Positions 19,174 through 27,402 of a stretch of DNA of 35,364 nt are shown one piece after another. The stretch spans positions 1 through 35,364 of the forward strand of contig NZ_NYVD01000030.1 of assembly GCF_002684405.1 (NCBI RefSeq), in the 5' to 3' direction. Position 1 is the first letter of the stretch. Each line of letters begins with the position of its first letter. A program made the translations under genes and the position numbers. Under the pieces are notes generated by a model. That model was not told the origin of the DNA. It made no database searches and saw only the letters and a list, made by a program, of their open reading frames with translations. This stretch comes from Parvibaculum sp. (lineage in GTDB: Bacteria > Pseudomonadota > Alphaproteobacteria > Parvibaculales > Parvibaculaceae).

Positions 19174-20589
19174 GTGCGACGCCTCAAGACATTGTTGGGA
19201 AGCGCTCCCCACGCCGCCAAGGCCGGGGAAGGCTCTTCCTTTGACATCGAGCAGGAACTCGACGCCATCTACCTTGAAACGGTTTTTCCCGTTTCAATCT
19301 GCGCCGTCGTTTTGTATGCGGGTCTCGCGGTTTTTCACCCTTATGCGCTGCCGCCGCACTCCATTCAAATCATGACGGTCATCGCCGGTGCAACGGCGAT
19401 CGTTTCCGCTGTCATTGCCGGACTGACCTGGAAAAACAAAATCCCGGTCCGTTACGCCTATGTGCCCGGGTTCCTTATTGTCGGGATGGGGCTGCTCAAT
19501 TCGTCGGTCCATATGTGGCTTCTGCAGGATCTCGATCAGTCCACGAACTTTGCGCTGACTTTCATCGTCGTCGGACTGTTCTTCCTTTCGCGGACCTACC
19601 TCGTTATCGCCTATGCCGTCACTCTCGTAACATGGCTTGTGCTGGCCGAAGGGATTGTGGATGTAGAACAGGAGCTGATCCACTTCCTGTTCATGAACAT
19701 CCTTGCCGTCGCGTTGGGTGTGCTGGCGCAGACCCTAAGGTTGAGGGTGAACCGGCGACTGCTCAAAATGCAGCACAAAGCGGTCCTTCGCGAGAAGCGT
19801 CTCGCCGAAGCGCTGGCCAAGGAAAAACTCTACGCACGCGCCGAGAAGGCCAACCGTGCCAAAACCGAATTCCTGGCCAATATGAGCCATGAGCTGCGCA
19901 CGCCCCTCAATGCGATTATCGGTTTCTCGGAAGCGATGATGCATGAATTTTTCGGGCCGGTCGGAAACGAGCGCTATGCCGAATATATCCGCGACATCAA
20001 CAGCGCGGGGACCCACCTGCTCACGCTGGTGAACGACATTCTGGACCTGTCCCGCGTCGAACTCGACAACATCAAGATCACGCCCCATGCGCTGGACATC
20101 GACGCGATCTGCAACAATTGTCTGGTGATCGTAAGCGGCCGGGCCGAGACCCACGGTGTCCAACTGAACTTTCACAAGGCGCCGTCCCTTCCCGACATCA
20201 CCTCCGATGAGCGCCGCCTGAAACAGATTCTGATCAATCTTCTCGGCAACGCCGTAAAGTTCACACCGGCAGGCGGCTCGGTGACACTGGACGTTTCCCC
20301 GGCGAAAGACGGGGGCATCAACATCAGCGTTTGCGACACCGGCATCGGCATGGATGCCGAACAGCTCAAACATGCGCTGGACCCGTTCTGGCAGGCCGAC
20401 ACAGGGCTCGACCGGTCGTTCGAGGGGGTCGGCCTGGGCCTTGCCCTCACCAATGAACTCGTTCGCGTCATGCAGGGCAAATTCACCATCCAGAGCCAGC
20501 CCGGCATCGGGACGACGGCGACCGTAGCGCTGCCGAAAACCATGAAATCCACGATTATCGACCCGACCCGTACACCGGCCGTGGCCTGA
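19174..20589 (+). CDS. Membrane-bound sensor histidine kinase (PleC/DivJ-like catalytic core)
   Basis: A 471-residue histidine kinase with about six membrane helices (35-195), a linker coiled coil (about 195-232) and a catalytic core. The H-box is NMSHELRTPLNAIIGFSEA with phospho-acceptor His239. N-box (LKQILINLLGNAVKFTPAGG), G1 (DTGIGMD) and G2 (GVGLGLAL) follow. The H-box and the ILDLSRVEL stretch resemble the PleC/DivJ/PdhS group of alphaproteobacterial cell-cycle kinases, but the core alone does not prove that role. The start is a GTG with a weak purine-rich site. No response regulator is adjacent, so the partner is encoded elsewhere. Confidence 0.88.
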   Translation: MRRLKTLLGSAPHAAKAGEGSSFDIEQELDAIYLETVFPVSICAVVLYAGLAVFHPYALPPHSIQIMTVIAGATAIVSAVIAGLTWKNKIPVRYAYVPGFLIVGMGLLNSSVHMWLLQDLDQSTNFALTFIVVGLFFLSRTYLVIAYAVTLVTWLVLAEGIVDVEQELIHFLFMNILAVALGVLAQTLRLRVNRRLLKMQHKAVLREKRLAEALAKEKLYARAEKANRAKTEFLANMSHELRTPLNAIIGFSEAMMHEFFGPVGNERYAEYIRDINSAGTHLLTLVNDILDLSRVELDNIKITPHALDIDAICNNCLVIVSGRAETHGVQLNFHKAPSLPDITSDERRLKQILINLLGNAVKFTPAGGSVTLDVSPAKDGGINISVCDTGIGMDAEQLKHALDPFWQADTGLDRSFEGVGLGLALTNELVRVMQGKFTIQSQPGIGTTATVALPKTMKSTIIDPTRTPAVA

Positions 20590-20637
20590 GCCGGCTTTTC
20601 CTCATCTCCGATGACGGAGAAACAGCCTTGCGTCCTG

Positions 20638-20660
20638 CCGGTATTTTTTTATAATAACGG
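20638..20660 (+). promoter_or_regulatory. tetR promoter with operator-like dyad over a consensus -10
   Basis: A perfect TATAAT lies at 20650-20655, seven bases before the tetR ATG. A weak -35 (TTGCGT, 20628-20633) is 16 bases upstream. CCGGTAT (20638-20644) and ATAACGG (20654-20660) are near-perfect inverted arms flanking the -10. This predicts transcription starting at or next to the ATG, with TetR binding across its own promoter. Confidence 0.6.
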
Positions 20661-20662
20661 TT

Positions 20663-21247
20663 ATGCCAAAACTGATCGACCATATCGAACGCCGCCGAGA
20701 GTTCACCGAAGCCGCCATCAGCGTTATCGGCCGGCGGGGTATCGACAATACGCGCCTTGCGGATGTCGCCCGCGCCGTCGGGGCGACCACGGGCGCGCTG
20801 ACGCATTATTTCGAAGGCAAGGATGCGTTGCTGCTCGCCGCCTTCGATCACCTCGCGCAGCAAATATTGCAGGAGCTGCTATCGGACGACGGGACCGAGG
20901 ACCTCGTCGCGCGCGCCGCCCTGGCCCTTCCGCTTGACGAGGAAGGCGTTTTGCAATGGCGCGTCTGGCTGTGTTTCCTGAGCCGGGCGGTGGCGGATCC
21001 TACCCTCGCCGACATCAACAACCGCTATTACGACGAGTTCCGCGAAAAGGCGGCGAGGATATTGAAGCGGGAACAGGCCAAGGGGCGGCTGGCCCCGGAT
21101 ATAGATTGCGACGTGACGGCGGAAGCCGTGATCGCCGTGGTGGACGGGCTTGGCGTTCATGCCGCCATGCAGCCCGACATATGGACCGCCGAGCGGCTTC
21201 AGAACCAACTCGAAGCGATGCTTCGTCCACTCTTGCCGGCGCCGTGA
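20663..21247 (+). CDS. TetR-family transcriptional regulator (BetI-like N-terminus)
   Basis: A 194-residue TetR regulator. The HTH spans about 8-55 (RREFTEAAISVIGRRG, then RLADVARAVGATTGALTHYF and GKDALLLAAF), closest in wording to BetI-type members. The ligand domain follows. There is no Shine-Dalgarno; a consensus TATAAT ends eight bases before the ATG, so the mRNA is probably leaderless. A dioxygenase gene starts 31 bases after the stop with its own good ribosome-binding site, so the regulator and the enzyme are likely one unit. The ligand is unknown. Confidence 0.9.
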   Translation: MPKLIDHIERRREFTEAAISVIGRRGIDNTRLADVARAVGATTGALTHYFEGKDALLLAAFDHLAQQILQELLSDDGTEDLVARAALALPLDEEGVLQWRVWLCFLSRAVADPTLADINNRYYDEFREKAARILKREQAKGRLAPDIDCDVTAEAVIAVVDGLGVHAAMQPDIWTAERLQNQLEAMLRPLLPAP

Positions 21248-21278
21248 GGCAGGCAGCACATCAGGGAGGAACCACCCC

Positions 21279-22181
21279 ATGCCGAAACTCGAAACGCTGC
21301 CCGCCAGCGCCACGCCCGAGGAAATCCTTACCGTTCTCAAGCGCGACGGCGCGCTGATCCTGAAGGACGTGCTGACGCCGGATAAGATCGCGCAGGTAAA
21401 AAAGGAGACCATGCCCTATATCGAGGCGACGCCCGAGGGGCAGGACGACTTCACCGGCCACCACACCACGCGCACGGGCGCGCTTGTGGCGCGCTCCGAA
21501 GCGTGCCGGGAGATGGTCGCCAACAAGACGATCACCGACGCGGCGCAGGCCTTCCTCAAGCCCTTCTGCGAACGCATCCAGCTTCACCTGACGCAGGTCA
21601 TCCGCATCAAGCCGGGCCAGCCCAAGCAGCAGATCCATCGCGACCGATGGGCCTGGGGCACCTACATCACGAATGTGGAACCGCAGTTCAATACGATCTG
21701 GGCGATCACCGATTTCACCAAGGAGAACGGCGCAACGCAGGTCTGCCCTGGCAGCCTCGACTGGCCGGACAATTACGAACCGTCTGACAACGAGATCGGC
21801 TATGCGGAAATGCCGGCGGGGTCGGTGCTTGTCTATTCGGGCAGCGTCTTCCATGGCGGCGGCGCCAATATTTCGAATGGTGACCGCATCGGCATCAACA
21901 TCACCTACACGCTGGGATGGCTGCGCCAGGAGGAGAACCAGTATCTCTCCTGCCCGCCGGAGATCGCGAAGACGCTGTCGCCAGAGCTTCAGGCGCTGAT
22001 CGGCTATTCGATGGGAAGCTATGCGCTGGGCTATTACTCGCCGCCGCTCGCGCCCGGCGAGGGCCCGGAAATGGTGCCGCCGGAATATGCGCTGGGAAAC
22101 ACGGACCTTGAGGCCGCGCGGTTTGGCACAGCGGAATTGCTGGAGGAAGTCTCCGCGTCGGTCAGGGGCGAGAAGGCTTAA
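21279..22181 (+). CDS. Phytanoyl-CoA dioxygenase (PhyH) family protein
   Basis: A 300-residue Fe(II)/2-oxoglutarate-dependent oxygenase of the PhyH family. The metal triad is visible as IHRD (His120, Asp122) and FHGGGANIS (His192), with Arg203 (GDRIGIN) placed to bind 2-oxoglutarate. The family hydroxylates varied acyl-CoA and small-molecule substrates, so the name does not fix the substrate. The start is supported by AGGGAGGA eight bases upstream. It follows tetR closely and ends three bases from the convergent kdsA. A lipid or xenobiotic substrate sensed by the TetR is possible but inferred. Confidence 0.88.
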   Translation: MPKLETLPASATPEEILTVLKRDGALILKDVLTPDKIAQVKKETMPYIEATPEGQDDFTGHHTTRTGALVARSEACREMVANKTITDAAQAFLKPFCERIQLHLTQVIRIKPGQPKQQIHRDRWAWGTYITNVEPQFNTIWAITDFTKENGATQVCPGSLDWPDNYEPSDNEIGYAEMPAGSVLVYSGSVFHGGGANISNGDRIGINITYTLGWLRQEENQYLSCPPEIAKTLSPELQALIGYSMGSYALGYYSPPLAPGEGPEMVPPEYALGNTDLEAARFGTAELLEEVSASVRGEKA

Positions 22182-22184
22182 AGA

Positions 22185-23018
22185 TCAGGTGGCTTTTGCG
22201 AGGTCGTCGAAGGCCTTGAGGCGGGTGAGGAGCGCCTCGAGGCCGTCGAGGCGGACCATGTTCGGGCCATCGGAAGGCGCGTTGTCGGGATCCTGATGGG
22301 TTTCCATGAAGACCGCGCCGACGCCGATCGCGACGGCGGCGGATGCCAACACGGGCACCATGGCCCGGTCGCCGCCCGAAGAGCCGCCCTGCCCGCCAGG
22401 CTGCTGCACGGAATGGGTCGCGTCGAACACGACCGGGCAGCCGCACTGCTCCTTCATGATCGGGATGGCGCGCATGTCGGACACCAGCGTGTTATAGCCG
22501 AAGCTCACGCCGCGCTCGGTTGCCATCACATTCGGGTTGCCCGCATCGACGACCTTGTTCACGACATTCTTCATGTCCCAGGGTGCGAGGAACTGGCCCT
22601 TCTTGACGTTCACCACCTTGCCGGTGGCGGCGGCGGCTTCCAGCAGGTCGGTCTGACGGCAAAGGAAGGCCGGGATCTGGAGGACATCCACGACGGAGGC
22701 CACTTCGGCGCATTGCTCGCGCTCATGCACGTCGGTGAGGACGGGTACGCCGAACTCCTTCTTCAAATCCTCGAAGATCGGCAGCGAGAGCTCGAGACCG
22801 AGACCGCGCTTTGCATTGCGGCTGGTGCGGTTCGCCTTGTCGAAAGAGGTCTTGTAGATGAAACCGATGCCCAGCTTAGCCGTGATTTCCTTGATCGCGC
22901 CGGCCATGTCGAAGGCGTGCTGGCGCGTTTCGAGCTGGCAAGGCCCCGCGATCAGCGTGAAGGGCTTGTCGTTGGCGATTTCGAGGTCGCCGATCCTGAC
23001 GGTGCTGTTCGCAGGCAT
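22185..23018 (-). CDS. kdsA: 3-deoxy-D-manno-octulosonate 8-phosphate synthase
   Basis: KdsA condenses phosphoenolpyruvate and arabinose 5-phosphate to KDO-8-phosphate for the LPS core. The 277-residue protein has IAGPCQLE (23-30), [44 protein letters not shown] and [15 protein letters not shown]. Cys27 in the first block matches the metal ligand of the metal-dependent class (as in Aquifex), where E. coli has Asn, so this enzyme should need a divalent metal. It follows pyrG after 18 bases and is probably co-transcribed with it. Confidence 0.96.
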   Translation of the reverse strand: MPANSTVRIGDLEIANDKPFTLIAGPCQLETRQHAFDMAGAIKEITAKLGIGFIYKTSFDKANRTSRNAKRGLGLELSLPIFEDLKKEFGVPVLTDVHEREQCAEVASVVDVLQIPAFLCRQTDLLEAAAATGKVVNVKKGQFLAPWDMKNVVNKVVDAGNPNVMATERGVSFGYNTLVSDMRAIPIMKEQCGCPVVFDATHSVQQPGGQGGSSGGDRAMVPVLASAAVAIGVGAVFMETHQDPDNAPSDGPNMVRLDGLEALLTRLKAFDDLAKAT

Positions 23019-23036
23019 GCGCGTTTGGCCTAACTG

Positions 23037-24671
<1,635 letters not shown>

Positions 24672-24696
24672 TCAGATTACATCAACCAAAACGATT

Positions 24697-24732
24697 CGGT
24701 GCGCGCCAATTTGAAGGCGCACCGGTTTTTTT
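24697..24732. terminator. Terminator-like hairpin between secG and pyrG
   Basis: CGGTGCGC (24697-24704) pairs with GCGCACCG (24717-24724), and seven Ts follow at 24726-24732 on the plus strand. On the minus strand, where secG and pyrG lie, the same stem is followed by a weaker AATCGTTTT. The strong orientation therefore faces against the flanking genes. It could be a bidirectional terminator for secG, or a block to antisense transcription out of pyrG. Confidence 0.6.
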
Positions 24733-24785
24733 CAAAGAATGAGGGAAACTGTCCGGATTTCGGACGTCCTCACCGGGCCGGGCCC

Positions 24786-25298
24786 TTACTGCGCCTGCGG
24801 AACGCTGGGCTCTTCGCTGGCCGGAGCCGCAGGCTGAGACGGCGCAGCCGCCCCGCCAGACGCTTCGTTTGCGCCGTTTGCGCTGACGTCGGCTCCCGCC
24901 TGGGGAGGCGCAACCTCGCCGGAGGCGGCAGGCGGCGTCGCAGCATTGTCGCCCGTGCTTTCGGGAGCCGGCGTCAGACCGCTGCCGACCGGCGCCGGGA
25001 CGTTGACGTCATTGGTCTCGGCGGGGGCCGAATCCGGCGGCGGAGCGATGTTGTCCAGGATGGACCCGCCGCCACCGCTATAAGACGCCAGAATGCCGAG
25101 GCCGAGGCTTGTCAGAAAGAAGAGCCCCGCCAGCAAGGCCGTCGCCCGCGTCAGCGCGCTGCCCGCGCCGCGCCCGCTCATGAAGCCGCCACCATCGCCG
25201 CCAATGCCCAGTGCGCCGCCTTCGGAACGCTGAAGCAGAACCACGGCGACCAGCGCCACGGCGATCATGAGATGGATAATCAGAAGGATGGTAGCCAT
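24786..25298 (-). CDS. secG: Preprotein translocase subunit SecG
   Basis: SecG is the small accessory subunit of the SecYEG channel. The core has two membrane helices (about 3-22 and 53-72) joined by VVLLQRSEGGALGIGG and a GRGAGSALTRAT loop, which is diagnostic. The protein is 170 residues because of an Ala/Pro/Gly-rich disordered tail from about 76 to the end; E. coli SecG is 110. Long tails of this kind occur in alphaproteobacteria. The start at 25298 is the Met directly ahead of helix 1; the in-frame extension to 25454 does not look like SecG. tpiA is 169 bases upstream. Confidence 0.94.
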   Translation of the reverse strand: MATILLIIHLMIAVALVAVVLLQRSEGGALGIGGDGGGFMSGRGAGSALTRATALLAGLFFLTSLGLGILASYSGGGGSILDNIAPPPDSAPAETNDVNVPAPVGSGLTPAPESTGDNAATPPAASGEVAPPQAGADVSANGANEASGGAAAPSQPAAPASEEPSVPQAQ

Positions 25299-25350
25299 GA
25301 AGTATCCGGGGCCTTCCTGCCAGGCAAATGCTGCGTGGTCTTGAGTTCCA

Positions 25351-25377
25351 GAAAACACAAATTGCCCGGACTCGGGC
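25351..25377 (-). terminator. Possible tpiA terminator
   Basis: CGGGC and GCCCG (25364-25377) form a 5-bp stem with a 4-base loop. On the minus strand it is followed by AATTTGTGTTTTC. It lies 91 bases after the tpiA stop and upstream of secG. The stem is short and the T-tract interrupted, so the call is tentative. Confidence 0.4.
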
Positions 25378-25467
25378 CTTTTCGGCGCGGTCCGGCTCTT
25401 GGCGGCGGGTTTTAACGCAAGACAGGCAAGCTTTCCAGCCCTCTTGCGCCCCAACCCGCCTTCATTT

Positions 25468-26226
25468 TCAGGCGCTTGCGGCGATGATGCCGTAGAAGTC
25501 GTCGGCCTTCAGGCTCGCGCCGCCCACCAGGGCGCCGTTAACGTTCTCCACAGCGAGGAGTTCGGCGGCATTCGAGGGCTTAACGGAACCGCCATAGAGG
25601 ATGCGGATTTTCTCGCCCTCATCACCAAACCGCCTGACGAGCTGCTTGCGGATTTCCTTGTGGACCTTTGCCACATCCTCGGTCGTCGGGGTGCGGCCCG
25701 TGCCGATGGCCCAGACCGGCTCATAGGCGACCACGGTGGTGCGCGCCGCGATGCCGTCGGGCAGCGAGCCCTTGAGCTGGCGGCGGATGACCTTGAGGGT
25801 TGCGCCCTCGTCCCGCTCGGCCTCGGTCTCGCCGACGCAGACAATGGCGGTGAGCCCGGCCCGATGGGCGGCCTCGGCCTTGGCGCGGACGACCTTGTCC
25901 GTCTCGTCATGATCGGCGCGGCGTTCGGAATGACCGACGATCGCGTAGCGGGCGCCGAGATCTTTCAGCATTTCAGCCGAAATATCGCCGGTATGCGCGC
26001 CGGACACCGCAGCATGGCAATCCTGACCGCCAATGGCGACCGGGCTGCCCTTCGCCGTCTCCTTCAGAAGACCGACAATGGTCGCAGGCGGACAGATGAG
26101 CACGTCGCAGGCGGGCTTGCCGTCCCTGGCCAGCTTGCGCGCGAGCTTCGTCACCTCGCTTTTCGAGGCACGAAGGCCGTTCATTTTCCAATTGCCCGCG
26201 ATGAGAGGTTTGATGCGCCGTGCCAT
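25468..26226 (-). CDS. tpiA: Triose-phosphate isomerase
   Basis: TpiA interconverts dihydroxyacetone phosphate and glyceraldehyde 3-phosphate. The 252-residue protein has the N-terminal substrate site AGNWKMNG (Lys14), catalytic His99 in IVGHSERR, catalytic Glu169 in [11 protein letters not shown], and the phosphate-binding LYGGSVKP. The start at 26226 ([14 protein letters not shown]) fits the family length. An ATG at 26259 would add 11 unsupported residues. It heads the tpiA-secG-pyrG-kdsA run and is divergent from the 646-base gap. Confidence 0.97.
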   Translation of the reverse strand: MARRIKPLIAGNWKMNGLRASKSEVTKLARKLARDGKPACDVLICPPATIVGLLKETAKGSPVAIGGQDCHAAVSGAHTGDISAEMLKDLGARYAIVGHSERRADHDETDKVVRAKAEAAHRAGLTAIVCVGETEAERDEGATLKVIRRQLKGSLPDGIAARTTVVAYEPVWAIGTGRTPTTEDVAKVHKEIRKQLVRRFGDEGEKIRILYGGSVKPSNAAELLAVENVNGALVGGASLKADDFYGIIAASA

Positions 26227-26423
26227 TGCTACTGTCTGTCCCTGTCCGATAAGCCGCATTTCCAGAAGGTCGACCGTTTAGCAGAAGCATTGCGGACCGC
26301 CAACTGCACCCTTTCCGGCGGCCGATGCCACAGATGCGTCAAATAGAACACACCAAAATCGAAATTCTCATCTTCAAGACTAATTGTTTGCCAAGTAAAC
26401 GACTCGGGCGTAGGTTGCGCGCG

Positions 26424-26513
26424 ATGGAAAAGCAATTCATGGAAATGGTCCTCTGGACCTCCGGTCGACACTACTCGCCTTCGGGGCCGAGTCGCTTGCG
26501 CGCGCTTAAATAA
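26424..26513 (+). CDS. Candidate 29-codon small ORF ahead of a terminator
   Basis: The ATG at 26424 opens a 29-codon frame (starting MEKQFMEMVLWTSG, ending RLRALK) that stops 22 bases before a strong intrinsic terminator. TTGCCA (26388-26393), a 17-base spacer and a poor -10 TAGGTT (26411-26416) would place the transcript start at or next to the ATG. There is no Shine-Dalgarno. The same stretch also forms hairpins (GGTCC-TCT-GGACC, and ACTCG with CGAGT), so it may be a non-coding RNA. I know no homologue. Confidence 0.25.
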   Translation: MEKQFMEMVLWTSGRHYSPSGPSRLRALK

Positions 26514-26535
26514 GCCTGCCATATCGACGTTTTGC

Positions 26536-26569
26536 GGCCCCATCCCACGGATCGGGGCCTTTTTATTTT
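26536..26569 (+). terminator. Strong intrinsic terminator with no recognised gene upstream
   Basis: GGCCCC (26536-26541) and ATCC (26542-26545) pair with GGAT (26549-26552) and GGGGCC (26554-26559), with one bulged C and a CAC loop. TTTTT-A-TTTT follows (26560-26569). It is an excellent plus-strand terminator, and the nearest upstream gene (tpiA) runs away from it, so an unannotated plus-strand transcript must end here. Confidence 0.88.
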
Positions 26570-26614
26570 CCGGGCTCCGGTTCATCGGCTGTCATCCATA
26601 ACCCGGAGTCACAT

Positions 26615-26668
26615 ATGTCTTTCCAATACTATCCGGAATGGCGCTGCGCTTCCCGCTCCGCCATCTGA
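26615..26668 (+). CDS. Candidate 17-residue leader peptide
   Basis: ATG at 26615 has GGAG (26605-26608) six bases upstream and encodes MSFQYYPEWRCASRSAI before TGA. The following 200 bases before the next gene are rich in hairpins. A leader-peptide role is suggested only by position. It has a single Trp and two Tyr, so it is not a classical trp attenuation peptide. Confidence 0.3.
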   Translation: MSFQYYPEWRCASRSAI

Positions 26669-26718
26669 GTGATCCCGGCCCGCGCCCCTCGCGGACTGCC
26701 TGTTTGCGTACTTTAACT

Positions 26719-26820
26719 AGTATTCGGGCCCTTCGGGCTCATTGACATCTCCGCTTTCAAGCCTCCCGCTTGAGAGAACGGGAGAGCTGTCTCCGCAGGT
26801 CCTCGGCCCCTCGAATACTT
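26719..26820 (+). ncRNA. Candidate structured leader with mutually exclusive hairpins
   Basis: Outer arms AGTATTCG (26719-26726) and CGAATACT (near 26812-26819) can close the element. Inside, CTTTCAAGC (26754-26762) pairs with GCTTGAGAG (26768-26776); CTCCCG (26763-26768) pairs with CGGGAG (26779-26784); GGAGA (26781-26785) pairs with TCTCC (26790-26794). The second pairing excludes the other two. No T-tract follows, so control would act on translation of the gene at 26873, whose GGAGGAG site resembles the pairing strand. It matches no riboswitch class I know. Confidence 0.35.
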
Positions 26821-26872
26821 CAAAACGACTTGGACCTTTCTTCGCCTCGCGAGGAGAGAACGGAGGAGAATT

Positions 26873-27217
26873 ATGTTCACGTTCATTCTGGACGGCTTCG
26901 CCCGCCGCACCCGCACCGCCGCGGTCCTGGCCGCCCTTGCGACCTATCTCGGGCTCGCCTTTCACACCCAGCCGCCCGACGACGTGCTGGAAGGGCTTTT
27001 CATCCTGATGCCGACTTTGGAGGTCGGGTTCATCGCCGGGCTCTTTGCCCTCGCCTTCGATGAGGAAGCCTATCCCCTGCCGATTGCAGCGGCGCGCTTC
27101 CTGACCTGGCTGGGCGTCGTTCTGGCCATGATCTGGCTTACGAATCTGCTGGCCCGGGCCAGTGTGGACGCCTATGTGCGCCTGGGCGCGCCGCCGATAT
27201 ACGAGGCGCCGCTCTGA
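26873..27217 (+). CDS. Small hypothetical membrane protein
   Basis: I do not recognise this 114-residue protein. It has three likely membrane segments (about 15-30, 40-62 and 72-95), a basic N-terminus (FARRTRTA) and an acidic loop DEEAYPLP after the second helix. The start is well supported by GGAGGAG (26862-26868). It precedes ppiD by 185 bases, a gap holding a 7-bp hairpin (GGGGGAC 27317-27323 with GTCCCCC 27335-27341) without a T-tract. Co-transcription with ppiD is possible. Its 5' leader has unusual potential structure. Confidence 0.75.
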   Translation: MFTFILDGFARRTRTAAVLAALATYLGLAFHTQPPDDVLEGLFILMPTLEVGFIAGLFALAFDEEAYPLPIAAARFLTWLGVVLAMIWLTNLLARASVDAYVRLGAPPIYEAPL

Positions 27218-27402
27218 AATGTCCCCATCCTGCCGATTTGTAAGGAAAATCAAGCGGGAAGCACCGGTGAGCGGCTTGCAGGCACATGACCCCGCACCTA
27301 TCATGCCGCCCGATTTGGGGGACGGAGCAGATTTGTCCCCCACCCCACCCGAAGACACCGCCCCGGCCCGATTTCCGGGCGGCGACCAATGGAAAGAAGA
27401 TC

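Larger units (their letters stand above)
26227..26872. other. 646-base region without a recognised gene
   Basis: This gap separates tpiA (-) from a small membrane protein (+). It holds a strong plus-strand intrinsic terminator at 26536-26569, a possible small transcript ending there, a 17-codon ORF with a good ribosome-binding site (26615-26668), and a hairpin-rich leader (26680-26872). A minus-strand frame open from 26585 to 26229 runs opposite the terminator, has mixed third-base use and no recognisable domain, so I do not call it a gene. Confidence 0.7.

Noticed and set aside
20605-20620. TCTCCG-ATGA-CGGAGA hairpin as terminator of the histidine-kinase gene
   Set aside because: The stem is perfect but only six base pairs, and no T-tract follows on either strand.
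26230-26585. A 118-codon minus-strand ORF upstream of tpiA
   Set aside because: It runs through a strong plus-strand terminator, has mixed third-base use unlike its neighbours, no recognisable domain and no ribosome-binding site. Read as chance open frame.
26424-26820. A classical trp attenuator for the trp genes
   Set aside because: Neither small ORF has tandem Trp codons, and trpE lies more than 2.4 kb downstream, abutting ppiD.
26719-26820. A tRNA or tRNA-like element (a TCGAATAC motif resembles a T-loop)
   Set aside because: There is no 7-bp acceptor stem, D-arm or anticodon arm at the right spacing.
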